From: Streptomyces sp. DT2A-34
GTDB taxonomy: Bacteria > Actinomycetota > Actinomycetes > Streptomycetales > Streptomycetaceae
DNA length: 64,000 nucleotides
Assembly: GCF_030499515.1 (NCBI RefSeq)
Contig: NZ_JASTWJ010000001.1
Location: 1,922,001-1,986,000 of the forward strand
Direction: 5' to 3'
Shown here in pieces: positions 44,408 through 54,070 of this stretch. The notes under the pieces were generated by a model, which ran no database searches, was not told the origin of the DNA, and saw only the letters and a program-made list of their open reading frames with translations. Position 1 is the stretch's first letter. Each line of letters begins with the position of its first letter. The position numbers were made by a program, and so were the translations under genes.

Positions 44408-45351
44408 GCGAGGTCCACCTTGTCGTCGGGGACGAGGCGCCGCTGTACCCAGGTCACGGCCAGGACGATCAGCAGCAGCACGACCGCGGCCGCGGAGGCG
44501 AGCCCCGTCTTGTTGAACTGGAAGGCCAGCTTCACGGTCTGGATCACGAAGGTCTCGGTGCCGGTCGCCCCGCCCGTCATGATGTACGGGATCTCGAAGA
44601 CCGACAGGGAGCCCGAGATCGAGAGGATCACGGTGAGGGACAGGACCGGCTTGATGCCGGGCGCGATGATGTAGCGGAACTGGTGCCAGCGGCTGGCGCC
44701 GTCCAGTTCGGCCGCCTCGTAGAGCTCCCCGGGGATCGACTGGATCGCGCCGAGGAAGAGGACGAAGTTCAGGCCCAGGTAGCGCCAGACGGAGACGGCG
44801 GCGAGGGAGGTGTTCGCCGACTCCGGGGTGCCGAGCCAGGCTCGGTCCGTCTCCACGCCGAACAGGCCGAGGACGGAGTCGAGAGTGCCGCCGTCCTGGA
44901 AGAAGTAGAGGAAGACGAAGCCGATCGCGACCCCGTTGACCAGGTACGGGAAGAACAGCACGCCCTTGAAGAAGTTCCGGAAGCGGACGTTGAAGCTCAG
45001 GATCGTCGCGAAGTAGAGCGCGGCGACTATCTGGAAGACGGACGCGGCCAGATAGTAGCCGCTGACCCAGAAGACCTCGAACAGGTCGGAGCGTGTGAAG
45101 AGTTCGGCGTAGTTCTCCGCGCCCGTGTAGTGCAGCTCGGGGCTGACGCCGTCCCAGTCGGTGAAGCTGTACGCGACCATGTTGGCGATCGGCGCGTAGG
45201 TGAAGGTGAGCAGGAGGGCCAGCGGGGCGAGCAGGAAGAGCCAGGGGGTGGCCCCGCGCCACAGACGGGCTGTGCGCGGGGCGGGGGCCGGTTCGGGGAC
45301 GGTCGGCCCTGATGAGGGCTCGGCCTCCGCCTTCTCGGTCGTGTCCGTCAT
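44404..45351 (-). CDS. Sugar ABC transporter permease (MalF/CUT1 type)
   Basis: 315 residues, six membrane segments, EAA motif YEAAELDGASRWHQFRYIIAPG. The ATG at 45351 overlaps the binding-protein stop (ATGA), so all three genes are coupled. Probably imports mannosides or manno-oligosaccharides, given the divergent beta-mannosidase. Confidence 0.93.
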   Translation of the reverse strand: MTDTTEKAEAEPSSGPTVPEPAPAPRTARLWRGATPWLFLLAPLALLLTFTYAPIANMVAYSFTDWDGVSPELHYTGAENYAELFTRSDLFEVFWVSGYYLAASVFQIVAALYFATILSFNVRFRNFFKGVLFFPYLVNGVAIGFVFLYFFQDGGTLDSVLGLFGVETDRAWLGTPESANTSLAAVSVWRYLGLNFVLFLGAIQSIPGELYEAAELDGASRWHQFRYIIAPGIKPVLSLTVILSISGSLSVFEIPYIMTGGATGTETFVIQTVKLAFQFNKTGLASAAAVVLLLIVLAVTWVQRRLVPDDKVDLA

Positions 45352-46661
45352 CAGGACCCCAGCGACTTCTGGGTGTCCGTCCACTTCTTGCCGAGGCCGT
45401 TCAGGAAGTCGTCCAGGCTGCCCTTCGTGGCGCCGCGTGCGAGGTCGACGAGGTCCTGGCGGTAGTCGGGCTTGTAGATGCCGACCTCGGACTGGTTGTC
45501 GATGGACTTCACCTGGGCGCCCATCGTGTCGTCGAGGTCGAGGAGCTTGACGCCCGCCTCCTCGTACGGCTTCAGGATCGCCGGCAGCGGGTCGGCCTTG
45601 AGCGGGGACAGCGCGAGGTTGTCCGCCGCGTAGCCGGACTTGTCGGTGAACCAGTCGATCCAGGCGCGGGCCGCCTCCTTGTGCTCGGAGTCGATGTTCA
45701 CGGCCTGGTTGTAGTCGGGCAGCGTCACCGCGCAGAACGTGCCGTTCTTCTGGGCGGGGAAGGGCATGAACCCGATGTCGTCCGGGTCGGCGCCGGCCTG
45801 CTTCGCCGCGCCCTGCATCTGGATGACCGCCCAGGAGCCGAGCCACATCGTGGCGATCTCACCCTTGGCGATCCGGGGCTTGGACGCCTCCCAGTTGGTG
45901 GTCGTCGGGTCCTTCTCGATGAGGCCCGAGTGCACGATGTCGTACAACAGTGTGTCGCCGGTCCGCAGATCGGCGCCCTCGGCCCACGGGTTGCCCTCGG
46001 CGAGCTTGGTGGTGGCCTGTGCGTCGCAGCTGACCGAGCCGTTGACCTCCGTCCACTGCCTCAGCGGCCACATGTCCTTGAAGTTGGTGTAGTACGGGAT
46101 CGCGTCGGTCTTCGACTTGATCGCCTTCAGGTCGTCGAGGAACTCGTCCGGTGTGGTGGGCCAGTCGGTGATTCCGGCCTCGCTCCAGACCTTCTTGTTG
46201 TAGATGAAGCCGGGGACGGCGCCGAGCGGACTCTGGCCGTAGACCTTGCCGTCGACGGTGGTGTAGTCGGTGAAGCGGTACTTCTCGCTCCGCTCGGCCC
46301 GGGTGCCCAGCGAGGCGAAGAACCTGGGGTAGTCCTTCTTCTCGATCACGGCCGGGATCATGAGGACGTCGCCGTAGTTCTCCGTGTTCATACGGATCTT
46401 GACTTCGCCCTCGTAGTCGGTGATGGCGTCGAACTCGACCTTCACCTTGGGATACGTCTTGTTGAACTCGGCGGCGTACCTCTTCATCGTCCCGTCCTGT
46501 ACGAGGTCGGTCCGGTGGGTGAGAACCGTGATGGTGCCGCTCACCTTCGACGGGTCGTCGGCGGCCTTGGCCTCGGCGCCCTGCGAGCTTCCTCCGGTGC
46601 CGGTGCACGCCGAGAGCAGCAGGGCACCCGTGACCATGGCGAGGACTGTACGGCGGTTCAT
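45351..46661 (-). CDS. Sugar ABC transporter substrate-binding lipoprotein
   Basis: 436 residues. Lipobox LSAC with lipidated C19. Cluster 1 (carbohydrate) binding-protein fold: ITVLTHRTDLVQ near 44-55, NTENYGDVLMIPA, KVYGQSPLGAVPGFIYNKKVW, KGEIATMWLGSWAV. The first gene of the uptake operon, divergent from beta-mannosidase with 163 bases between. Confidence 0.93.
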   Translation of the reverse strand: MNRRTVLAMVTGALLLSACTGTGGSSQGAEAKAADDPSKVSGTITVLTHRTDLVQDGTMKRYAAEFNKTYPKVKVEFDAITDYEGEVKIRMNTENYGDVLMIPAVIEKKDYPRFFASLGTRAERSEKYRFTDYTTVDGKVYGQSPLGAVPGFIYNKKVWSEAGITDWPTTPDEFLDDLKAIKSKTDAIPYYTNFKDMWPLRQWTEVNGSVSCDAQATTKLAEGNPWAEGADLRTGDTLLYDIVHSGLIEKDPTTTNWEASKPRIAKGEIATMWLGSWAVIQMQGAAKQAGADPDDIGFMPFPAQKNGTFCAVTLPDYNQAVNIDSEHKEAARAWIDWFTDKSGYAADNLALSPLKADPLPAILKPYEEAGVKLLDLDDTMGAQVKSIDNQSEVGIYKPDYRQDLVDLARGATKGSLDDFLNGLGKKWTDTQKSLGS

Positions 46662-46720
46662 GTGCGTCAGCTCCGTTCTTGGGACGGACGAGCACGAGCG
46701 GGTTGGCTGGTTCCGAACTC

Positions 46721-46746
46721 TGACAACGTTTTCTTAACCGGTAAAG
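46721..46746. promoter_or_regulatory. Overlapping LacI-type operator candidates
   Basis: tgacaacgttttct (46721-46734) keeps the central aacgtt of LacI operators. It overlaps cttaaccggtaaag (46733-46746), a palindrome with 12 of 14 matching bases. Both lie between the divergent uptake and beta-mannosidase genes. The local LacI protein (49233) is the likely binder. Confidence 0.5.
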
Positions 46747-46824
46747 TCCGTATCTCGCCAACGATGACCGACGATGCCAATTTGTTTACCCGCACTGGGA
46801 CTTGATCGGTTTAGGAGAGCGCGC

Positions 46825-49236
46825 ATGCTTCAGGCCACACCGCTCACCGACGGATGGACCCTGCGGCACGAGGGAGCGGCGCTGCCGGCCGCGGTGCCCG
46901 GCTGTGTGCACACCGATCTGCTGGCGGCGGGGGTGATCCCGGACCCGTTTCTCGGGCGGAACGAGGCCGAGGTGGCGTGGGTGGGGCGGCGGGACTGGAC
47001 CTATGAGACCGACCTGACGGCGGCGTCCGCCCACTCGGCGAACGAACAGCACGAGCAGACCGACCTCGTCTTCGACGGGCTCGACACCGTCGCCGAGATC
47101 CTGCTCGACGGTCGGCTCCTGGGCCGTGTACGGAACATGCACCGCTCGTACCGCTTCGACGTGACGGGGCTGAGCGGGCGGCTCTCGGTGCGTTTCGCCT
47201 CCGCGTACGCCGAGGCCGAGGCCGTGCGCGGCAAGCTGGGCGAACGGCCCGCCGCGTACGCCGAGCCGTATCAGTACCTCCGCAAGATGGCCTGCTCCTT
47301 CGGCTGGGACTGGGGGCCGACCCTGGTGACGGCCGGGATCTGGCGGCCGGTGCGCGTCGAGCACTGGTCGACGGCCCGGATCGCCCGCGTACGGCCCCTG
47401 GTGACCGTCGAACAGGGCACCGGGCACGTCGAGTTGGCGGTCGACGTCGAGCGGACCCGGGTCGAGGCGCCGCTCACCGCGGAGGCGACGGTCGGCGGGG
47501 TGCGGGCGCGGGCCGAGATCGACGGGACGGGTGGGGTCGTACGGCTGACGGTGCCGGACGCGGAGCTGTGGTGGCCCCGCGGATACGGTGAACAGCCGCT
47601 GTACGACGTGGAGTTGACGCTGCTGCAGGGCGAGGACACGCTGGATGTGTGGCGTCGGCGGGTCGGTTTCCGGACCGTCGAGCTGGACCGGCGGCCCGAT
47701 GAGCACGGCACCGGCTTCACCCTGGCCGTCAACGGCGAGCGACTGTTCGCGCGGGGCGTCAACTGGATCCCGGACGACGTGTTCCCGTCCCGGGTGACCC
47801 GCGAGCGGTACCGGCAGCGGCTGCGGCAGGCGGCCGACGCGGGCGTGGACCTCGTACGGATCTGGGGCGGCGGGATCTACGAGAGCGAGGACTTCTACGA
47901 CGCCTGCGACGAGCTGGGGCTGCTGGTGTGGCAGGACTTCCCGTTCGCGTGCGCGGCCTATCCGGAGGAGCAGCCGCTGCGCGGGGAGGTGGAGGCCGAG
48001 GCCCGCGAGAACGTCGTACGGCTGATGCCGCATCCGTCGCTCGTGCTGTGGAACGGCAACAACGAGAACCTGTGGGGGTTCCGGGACTGGGAGTGGGAGT
48101 CGCGGCTGGCCGGGGACTCCTGGGGCGAGGGGTACTACCTGGGTCTCCTGCCGCGTGTGGTGGCCGAGTTGGATCCGACGCGGCCGTACACGGCGGGCAG
48201 TCCCTGGTCCGGGTCGTGGGACCGGCATCCGAACGACCCGGCGCACGGCACGCACCACTCCTGGGAGGTGTGGAACCGGGAGGACTACGCCGACTACCGG
48301 CTGAGCGTGCCGCGTTTCGTGGCCGAGTTCGGCTGGCAGGCGCCACCCGCGTACGCCACGCTGCGGCGCGCGCTGCCGGGCGAGGAGCTCGCGCCGGACT
48401 CCCCCGGCATGCTGCACCACCAAAAGGCGGACGACGGGAATGGAAAGCTGCGGCGCGGGCTGGAGCGGCATTTCGCCTTTCCCGAGGGGGACTTCGAGGG
48501 GAACTTCGAGGGGCACTTCGACCGCTGGCACTACCTCACGCAGGTCAACCAGGCGCGGGCCGTGGCGGCCGGGATCGAGCACTGGCGGTCGCACTGGCCG
48601 GTGTGCGCGGGCACGGTCGTATGGCAGCTCAACGACTGCTGGCCGGTGACGTCCTGGGCGGCGATCGACGGGGACGGGCGGGAGAAGCCGCTGTACCACG
48701 AGCTGCGGCGACTGTACGCGGATCGGTTGCTGACGCTTCAAGTGCGGGACGGCGGGCTGGAGTTGGCCGTCGTCAATCAGGCGGCCGAGGGCTGGGCGGG
48801 GGCGGTGCGGCTGCGGCGGATGTCCGTCGAGGGGGTGGTGGCCGGCGAGGCGAGTGTGGGGTTCGGCGCCGAGGGGCGGGCGGTGACCCGGGTCGGTGTG
48901 CCCAGGGAGCTGGAGCCGGTCGGGCCGAAGGAGTTCCTCGTGGCGGACGCGGACGGTCTGCGTACCGTGCACTTCCCTGTACCGGATCGCGAAGTCCCGT
49001 ATCCGCGCCCGGAGTTCGACGTGACGCTCGCGCCGGGCGGGGTCGTGGTGACGGCCCGTACCCTCGTACGGGACCTGCTGCTCCAGGCCGACCGGCTGCA
49101 TCCGGGCGCTCGGGCCGACCGGGGGCTCGTCACGTTGCTGCCCGGCGAAGAGGTGACCATCGGGGTGCACGGCTGGGAGACTCCCGACGCGGAGGCCGCC
49201 CGCTCCGCCCTTTACTGCATGGAGCCCAGCCGATGA
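46825..49236 (+). CDS. Beta-mannosidase (GH2)
   Basis: 803 residues. Hydrolyses terminal beta-mannosides. The GH2 jelly roll at the front has VPGCVHTDLLAAGVIPDPF and SFGWDWGP. The barrel has the acid/base E414 in LWNGNNEN and nucleophile E501 in VAEFGWQ. No signal peptide, so it acts inside on imported oligosaccharides. The end overlaps the LacI start (ATGA). ATG 46825 follows taggagag. Confidence 0.93.
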   Translation: MLQATPLTDGWTLRHEGAALPAAVPGCVHTDLLAAGVIPDPFLGRNEAEVAWVGRRDWTYETDLTAASAHSANEQHEQTDLVFDGLDTVAEILLDGRLLGRVRNMHRSYRFDVTGLSGRLSVRFASAYAEAEAVRGKLGERPAAYAEPYQYLRKMACSFGWDWGPTLVTAGIWRPVRVEHWSTARIARVRPLVTVEQGTGHVELAVDVERTRVEAPLTAEATVGGVRARAEIDGTGGVVRLTVPDAELWWPRGYGEQPLYDVELTLLQGEDTLDVWRRRVGFRTVELDRRPDEHGTGFTLAVNGERLFARGVNWIPDDVFPSRVTRERYRQRLRQAADAGVDLVRIWGGGIYESEDFYDACDELGLLVWQDFPFACAAYPEEQPLRGEVEAEARENVVRLMPHPSLVLWNGNNENLWGFRDWEWESRLAGDSWGEGYYLGLLPRVVAELDPTRPYTAGSPWSGSWDRHPNDPAHGTHHSWEVWNREDYADYRLSVPRFVAEFGWQAPPAYATLRRALPGEELAPDSPGMLHHQKADDGNGKLRRGLERHFAFPEGDFEGNFEGHFDRWHYLTQVNQARAVAAGIEHWRSHWPVCAGTVVWQLNDCWPVTSWAAIDGDGREKPLYHELRRLYADRLLTLQVRDGGLELAVVNQAAEGWAGAVRLRRMSVEGVVAGEASVGFGAEGRAVTRVGVPRELEPVGPKEFLVADADGLRTVHFPVPDREVPYPRPEFDVTLAPGGVVVTARTLVRDLLLQADRLHPGARADRGLVTLLPGEEVTIGVHGWETPDAEAARSALYCMEPSR

Positions 49237-50267
49237 CGGCCACGCCGACCCCCCGCGTCACCATCAAGGACGTCGCCGCGCGCGCCGGCGTCTCCAAGGG
49301 CGCCGTGTCCCTCGCCTTCAACCACAAGCCGGGGCTGTCGGAGGCGACCCGGGACCGGATCTTCCGGGCCGCGCGGGAGCTGGGCTGGGCGCCGAACCTC
49401 ACGGCGCGGACGCTGGCCGGGTCGCGGGTGGACGTGGTGGGCCTCGCGATCTGCCGGCCGGCGCGGCTGCTCGGCCTCGAACCCTTCTACATGGAGTTCG
49501 TCTCCGGCGTGGAGAGCGTCCTGACCGAGCACTCCTGCTCGCTGCTGCTCAGGCTCGTACGGAATCTGGACGAGGAGGTCGGGCTCCAGGAGTCGTGGTG
49601 GCGGGGGCGGCAGATCGGCGGGTCGATCCTGGTCGACTTCCGTGCGGACGACCCGAGAGTGGCGGCGGCGCAGCGGCTGAAGATGCCGGTGGTCGCGGTC
49701 GGGCACCCGTCGCTCACGGGCGGGCTGACCTCGGTGTGGACCGACGACGCCACCGCCGTGACGGAGGCTGTGCGGTATCTGGCCGCGCTGGGGCATCGGC
49801 GGATCGCCCGGGTGGGCGGGGCGGCGGCGCTCGGGCACACGTCCATCCGTACGGCCGCGTTCGACGAGGCGGCGGGGGCGCTGGGGCTGGCCGGGGCGTG
49901 GCAGGTGGCGACCGACTTCTCCGGGGAGGCGGGGGCGCGGGCGACACGGTCGCTGCTCACGGCTGCGCCGCCTGATCGGCCGACGGCGATCGTGTACGAC
50001 AACGACATCATGGCGGTGGCGGGGTTGTCGGTGGCGGCCGAGATGGGGCTGTCGGTGCCGGGGGATGTCTCGTTGCTGGCGTGGGACGACTCGCAGTTGT
50101 GCCGGCTGACGCATCCGACGTTGTCCGCGATGAGTCATGACGTGCATGGGTTCGGGGCGGAGGTGGCTCGGACGTTGTTCGGGGTGATCATGGGGGATGG
50201 GGTGGGGTCGCATCCGGTGCCTACTCCGGTGCTGACTCCTCGGGGGTCCACAGCGCCGCCTCGGTGA
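49233..50267 (+). CDS. LacI-family transcriptional regulator
   Basis: 344 residues. HTH at 8-30 (RVTIKDVAARAGVSKGAVSLAFN), a hinge helix (LTARTLAGSR), and a periplasmic-binding-like sensor domain. Translationally coupled to beta-mannosidase, so it probably represses both divergent units and responds to mannose-type sugars. Confidence 0.92.
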   Translation: MTATPTPRVTIKDVAARAGVSKGAVSLAFNHKPGLSEATRDRIFRAARELGWAPNLTARTLAGSRVDVVGLAICRPARLLGLEPFYMEFVSGVESVLTEHSCSLLLRLVRNLDEEVGLQESWWRGRQIGGSILVDFRADDPRVAAAQRLKMPVVAVGHPSLTGGLTSVWTDDATAVTEAVRYLAALGHRRIARVGGAAALGHTSIRTAAFDEAAGALGLAGAWQVATDFSGEAGARATRSLLTAAPPDRPTAIVYDNDIMAVAGLSVAAEMGLSVPGDVSLLAWDDSQLCRLTHPTLSAMSHDVHGFGAEVARTLFGVIMGDGVGSHPVPTPVLTPRGSTAPPR

Positions 50268-50285
50268 CGTTCGTACGGGGCTGCG

Positions 50286-50352
50286 GGTCGTGGTTGGTTG
50301 CTCGCGCCCACGCGGCGGAGCCGCATGTTGACACAGCCCCGCGCACCTAAAG
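50286..50352. repeat. Dispersed intergenic repeat, copy 4 (reverse)
   Basis: ggttggttgctcgcgcccac, then gcggagccgca and gccccgcgcacct: the same family as copy 3 with an insertion of a few bases. It lies just after the LacI gene. Confidence 0.65.
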
Positions 50353-50413
50353 GGGCGCTCCCCGCCCCCGGTGTTTGTATGTGACGTTCGCCGCTCCCCC
50401 TGCCAGGACTGTG

Positions 50414-50435
50414 CAGCTACGTTACTCATAAGTAG
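50414..50435 (+). promoter_or_regulatory. Possible regulator site before fadA
   Basis: ctacgttactcataagtagc has gctac/gtagc ends and tact/agta halves. Similar ttact...agtag palindromes stand, as I recall, before fatty-acid degradation genes in actinobacteria, bound by TetR or GntR-type regulators. Confidence 0.4.
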
Positions 50436-50506
50436 CATGGGTCCTGAGCGCGCGCTCAGCGCAGCGCACCGCAGCAGTGCCATCCCGCACCTGGAGGAGA
50501 GCCATC

Positions 50507-51733
50507 GTGCCTCGTACCGTCAGGGACGTCGTCTTCGTCGACGGCGTCCGCACCCCGTTCGGCAAGGCGGGCCCGAAGGGCATCTACCACGAGACCCGCG
50601 CCGACGACCTCGTCGTGAAGGCGATCCGGGAGCTGCTGCGCCGCAACCCCGGTCTCGACCCCAAGCAGATCGACGAGGTCGCCATCGCCGCGACCACGCA
50701 GATCGGTGACCAGGGCCTGACCCTCGGCCGTACGGCCGGCATCCTCGCGGGACTGCCGCAGTCGGTGCCCGGCTACTCCATCGACCGTATGTGCGCCGGC
50801 GCCCTGACCGCCGTGACGTCCGTCGCCGGGTCGATCGCCTTCGGCGCCTACGACGCCGTCATCGCCGGTGGTGTCGAGCACATGGGCCGCCACCCGATGG
50901 GCGAGGGCGTGGACCCGAACCCGCGGTTCGTCAGCGAGAAGCTGGTCGACGAGTCGGCGCTGTTCATGGGCATGACCGCCGAGAACCTGCACGACCGCTA
51001 CCCGACCATCACCAAGCAGCGCGCCGACGAGTACGCGGTGCGTTCGCAGGAGAAGGCCGCCAAGGCTTACGCCAACGGCAAGATCCAGCAGGACCTGGTG
51101 CCGATCTCCGTACGCCGGACGAACGCCGAGGCCGGCGAGACCGGCTGGGGTCTGGTCACGGCGGACGAGCCGATGCGTCCCGGCACCACCCTGGAGAGCC
51201 TCGCCGGTCTCAAGACCCCGTTCCGTGTGCACGGCCGGGTCACCGCCGGTAACGCGGCCGGTCTGAACGACGGCGCCACCGCGTCGATCATCGCGAGCGA
51301 GGACTTCGCCCGTGAGAACAACCTGCCGGTGAAGATGCGCCTGGTCTCGTACGCCTTCGCGGGCGTCGAGCCCGAGGTCATGGGCTACGGCCCGATCCCG
51401 GCGACCGAGAAGGCCCTCGCCAAGGCCGGTCTGTCGATCGAGGACATCAACCTCTTCGAGATCAACGAGGCCTTCGCGGTCCAGGTGCTCGCCTTCCTGG
51501 AGCACTACGGCATCGCCGACGACGACGCGCGCGTCAACCAGTACGGCGGCGCCATCGCCTACGGCCACCCGCTCGCCTCCTCCGGCGTCCGTCTGATGAC
51601 GCAGCTGGCCCGCCAGTTCGAGGAGCAGCCGGAGGTCCGCTACGGCCTCACCACCATGTGCGTCGGCTTCGGCATGGGCGCCACGGTGATCTGGGAGAAC
51701 CCGCACCACAAGGACGCCGGAGGCGACAAGTGA
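50507..51733 (+). CDS. fadA: Acetyl-CoA C-acyltransferase (thiolase) FadA
   Basis: Cleaves 3-ketoacyl-CoA in fatty acid beta-oxidation. 408 residues. Nucleophile C96 in DRMCAGAL; late NEAFAVQ, GGAIAYGHPLASSG (His) and LTTMCVGFGMG (second Cys). GTG at 50507 with ctggaggag upstream. The stop overlaps the fadB start as GTGA. Confidence 0.95.
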   Translation: MPRTVRDVVFVDGVRTPFGKAGPKGIYHETRADDLVVKAIRELLRRNPGLDPKQIDEVAIAATTQIGDQGLTLGRTAGILAGLPQSVPGYSIDRMCAGALTAVTSVAGSIAFGAYDAVIAGGVEHMGRHPMGEGVDPNPRFVSEKLVDESALFMGMTAENLHDRYPTITKQRADEYAVRSQEKAAKAYANGKIQQDLVPISVRRTNAEAGETGWGLVTADEPMRPGTTLESLAGLKTPFRVHGRVTAGNAAGLNDGATASIIASEDFARENNLPVKMRLVSYAFAGVEPEVMGYGPIPATEKALAKAGLSIEDINLFEINEAFAVQVLAFLEHYGIADDDARVNQYGGAIAYGHPLASSGVRLMTQLARQFEEQPEVRYGLTTMCVGFGMGATVIWENPHHKDAGGDK

Positions 51734-53856
51734 GCACCGCTGAACTTCTCAAGGGAGCGGCCGAGCTGTTCCCCGACGAGGTCGTGACGTCCGCGCACGT
51801 ACGTCACCTCGACCTGCCGTACGGCGCCGGGCGCTTCGCGCTCATCACGCTGGACAACGGCTTCGACCACACCAAGCCGACCACCTTCGGCCCGCAGTCG
51901 CTGGCGAACCTCGACACCGCCATCGACCAGGTCGAGGCCGAGGCCGCCGCCGGTGACATCGTCGGCGTCGGCATCACCGGCAAGCCGTTCATCTTCGCCG
52001 TCGGCGCCGACCTCAAGGGCGTCGAGCTCCTCAAGGAGCACAAGGACGCGCTCGCCATCGGCAAGGGCGGCCACGAGGTCTTCAAGCGCCTGTCGGCCCT
52101 CGCGGTCCCGACCTTCGCGTACTACAACGGCGCCGCGATGGGCGGTGGCGTCGAGGTCGGTCTGCACTGCAAGTACCGGACCGTCTCGAAGGCGCTCCCG
52201 GCCTTCTCGCTGCCCGAGGTCTTCCTCGGCCTGGTCCCCGGCTGGGGCGGCTGCACGATCCTGCCGAACCTGATCGGTGCCGACAAGGCCGTCTCGGTGA
52301 TCATCGAGAACAGCCTCAACCAGAACAAGCAGCTCAGGGGCCAGCAGGTCTTCGACCTCGGTATCGCCGACGCCATCTTCGAGGGCGCCGACTTCCTGGA
52401 GCAGTCGCTGATCTGGACCGCCCAGGTGCTGAAGGGCGACGTCGAGGTCGAGCGTCCGGTGATCGACCGCGGTGAGGCCTGGGACCAGGCGGTCGCCAAG
52501 GGCCGCTTCATCGCGGACTCGAAGGTGCACGGGGCCGCTCCGGCCGCCTACCGCGCCCTCGACATCATCGCCGCCGCCAAGAACGGCGACCTCCAGCAGG
52601 GTTACGACGCCGAGGACAAGGCGCTCGCCGACCTGATCATGGGTGGCGAACTGCGGTCCGGCATCTACGCCTTCAACCTGGTGCAGAAGCGCGGCAAGCG
52701 CCCGGCGGGTGCGCCGGACAAGTCGCTCGCGCGCCCGGTCACCAAGGTCGGTGTCGTCGGCGCCGGTCTGATGGCCTCCCAGCTCGCGCTGCTCTTCCTG
52801 CGCCGCCTCGAAGTGCCGGTAGTGCTGACCGACATCGACCAGGAGCGCGTCGACAAGGGTGTGGGCTACGTCCACGCCGAGATCGACAAGCTGCTCGGCA
52901 AGGGCCGTATCAACCAGGACAAGGCCAACCGCCTGAAGGCCCTGGTCACCGGTGTCCTGGACAAGGCCGAGGGCTTCGCGGACGCGGACTTCGTCATCGA
53001 GGCCGTCTTCGAGGAGATCGGCGTCAAGCAGCAGGTGTTCGCGGAGGTCGAGGCGGTCGCCCCGGCGCACGCGATCTTCGCCACCAACACCTCCTCGCTG
53101 TCGGTCTCCGAGATGGCGTCGAAGCTCAAGAACCCCGAGCGGGTCGTGGGCTTCCACTTCTTCAACCCGGTCGCGGTCCTGCCGCTCCTTGAGATCGTCC
53201 GCGGCGAGAAGACGGACGACGCCTCGCTGGCCACGGCCTTCGCCGTCGCCAAGAAGCTGAAGAAGACCGCGGTGCTCACCAAGGACGCCCCGGCGTTCGT
53301 CGTGAACCGCATCCTCACCCGCTTCATGGGCGAGATCCAGAACGTCATCGACGAGGGCACCCCGGTCGAGGTCGCCGAGAAGGCCGTCGAGCCGCTCGGC
53401 CTGCCGATGTCCCCGCTGGTGCTGCTGGAGCTGGTCGGCCCGGCGATCGGCCTGCACGTCTCCGAGACGCTCAACAAGGCGTTCCCGGACCGCTTCAAGG
53501 TCTCCCCGAACCTCGCGGCCGTCGTCAAGGCGGGCAAGCGCGGCTTCTACGTCTACGACTCCGGCAAGCCGGAGCTGGACCCCGAGGTCGCCGCGCTCCT
53601 GAAGCAGGGCGACGTCGTCCTGACCGAGGAGCAGGTCCGCGACCGCGTCCTGGACGCGGTGGCGCAGGAGATCGGGCTCATGCTCGACGAGGGCGTCGTC
53701 GCCGAGGCCCAGGACATCGACCTCTGCCTGATCACGGGCGCCGGCTGGCCCTTCCACCTGGGCGGCATCACGCCGTACCTGGACCGCGAGGGTGTCTCCG
53801 AGCGCGTGAACGGCAAGAAGTTCCTGGCACCGGGCGTGGCGAGCGTCCCCGCGTAA
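51730..53856 (+). CDS. fadB: Trifunctional-type beta-oxidation protein FadB (enoyl-CoA hydratase / 3-hydroxyacyl-CoA dehydrogenase)
   Basis: 708 residues. N-terminal crotonase domain (1 to about 300): VGADLKGVEL and AAMGGGVEVGLHCKYR (oxyanion) with LPEVFLGLVPGWGG (catalytic Glu). The NAD domain starts at KVGVVGAGLMASQLALLFL and has TNTSSLSVSEMA and VGFHFFNPVAVLPLLEIV (catalytic His). Two C-terminal dehydrogenase domains follow. Forms the complex with FadA. Confidence 0.95.
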   Translation: MSTAELLKGAAELFPDEVVTSAHVRHLDLPYGAGRFALITLDNGFDHTKPTTFGPQSLANLDTAIDQVEAEAAAGDIVGVGITGKPFIFAVGADLKGVELLKEHKDALAIGKGGHEVFKRLSALAVPTFAYYNGAAMGGGVEVGLHCKYRTVSKALPAFSLPEVFLGLVPGWGGCTILPNLIGADKAVSVIIENSLNQNKQLRGQQVFDLGIADAIFEGADFLEQSLIWTAQVLKGDVEVERPVIDRGEAWDQAVAKGRFIADSKVHGAAPAAYRALDIIAAAKNGDLQQGYDAEDKALADLIMGGELRSGIYAFNLVQKRGKRPAGAPDKSLARPVTKVGVVGAGLMASQLALLFLRRLEVPVVLTDIDQERVDKGVGYVHAEIDKLLGKGRINQDKANRLKALVTGVLDKAEGFADADFVIEAVFEEIGVKQQVFAEVEAVAPAHAIFATNTSSLSVSEMASKLKNPERVVGFHFFNPVAVLPLLEIVRGEKTDDASLATAFAVAKKLKKTAVLTKDAPAFVVNRILTRFMGEIQNVIDEGTPVEVAEKAVEPLGLPMSPLVLLELVGPAIGLHVSETLNKAFPDRFKVSPNLAAVVKAGKRGFYVYDSGKPELDPEVAALLKQGDVVLTEEQVRDRVLDAVAQEIGLMLDEGVVAEAQDIDLCLITGAGWPFHLGGITPYLDREGVSERVNGKKFLAPGVASVPA

Positions 53857-53869
53857 GCGCTCCGCTGTG

Positions 53870-53916
53870 AACGCCGGTGCCCCGCATGCCGACTTGGTGT
53901 GCGGGGCACCGGCGTT
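53870..53916 (+). terminator. Strong terminator after fadAB
   Basis: Arms 53870-53886 and 53900-53916 are exact 17-bp complements (core cggtgccccgca) with a 13-base loop, followed by tttgtg. 14 bases after the fadB stop. Confidence 0.85.
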
Positions 53917-54070
53917 TGTGCGCACGTGCCTGGGGGCTCCGCCTCCAGACGGGTGACGTCCTGTGACGAGTGCCGAAGTCACTCGGAGCTGGTGCTGAGC
54001 GGGACCGGTCCCGGGGCGGCGTCGATACCATCCTCACCAGCGGGGCTGGCCGTAGGGGGAGAGGGAACTC

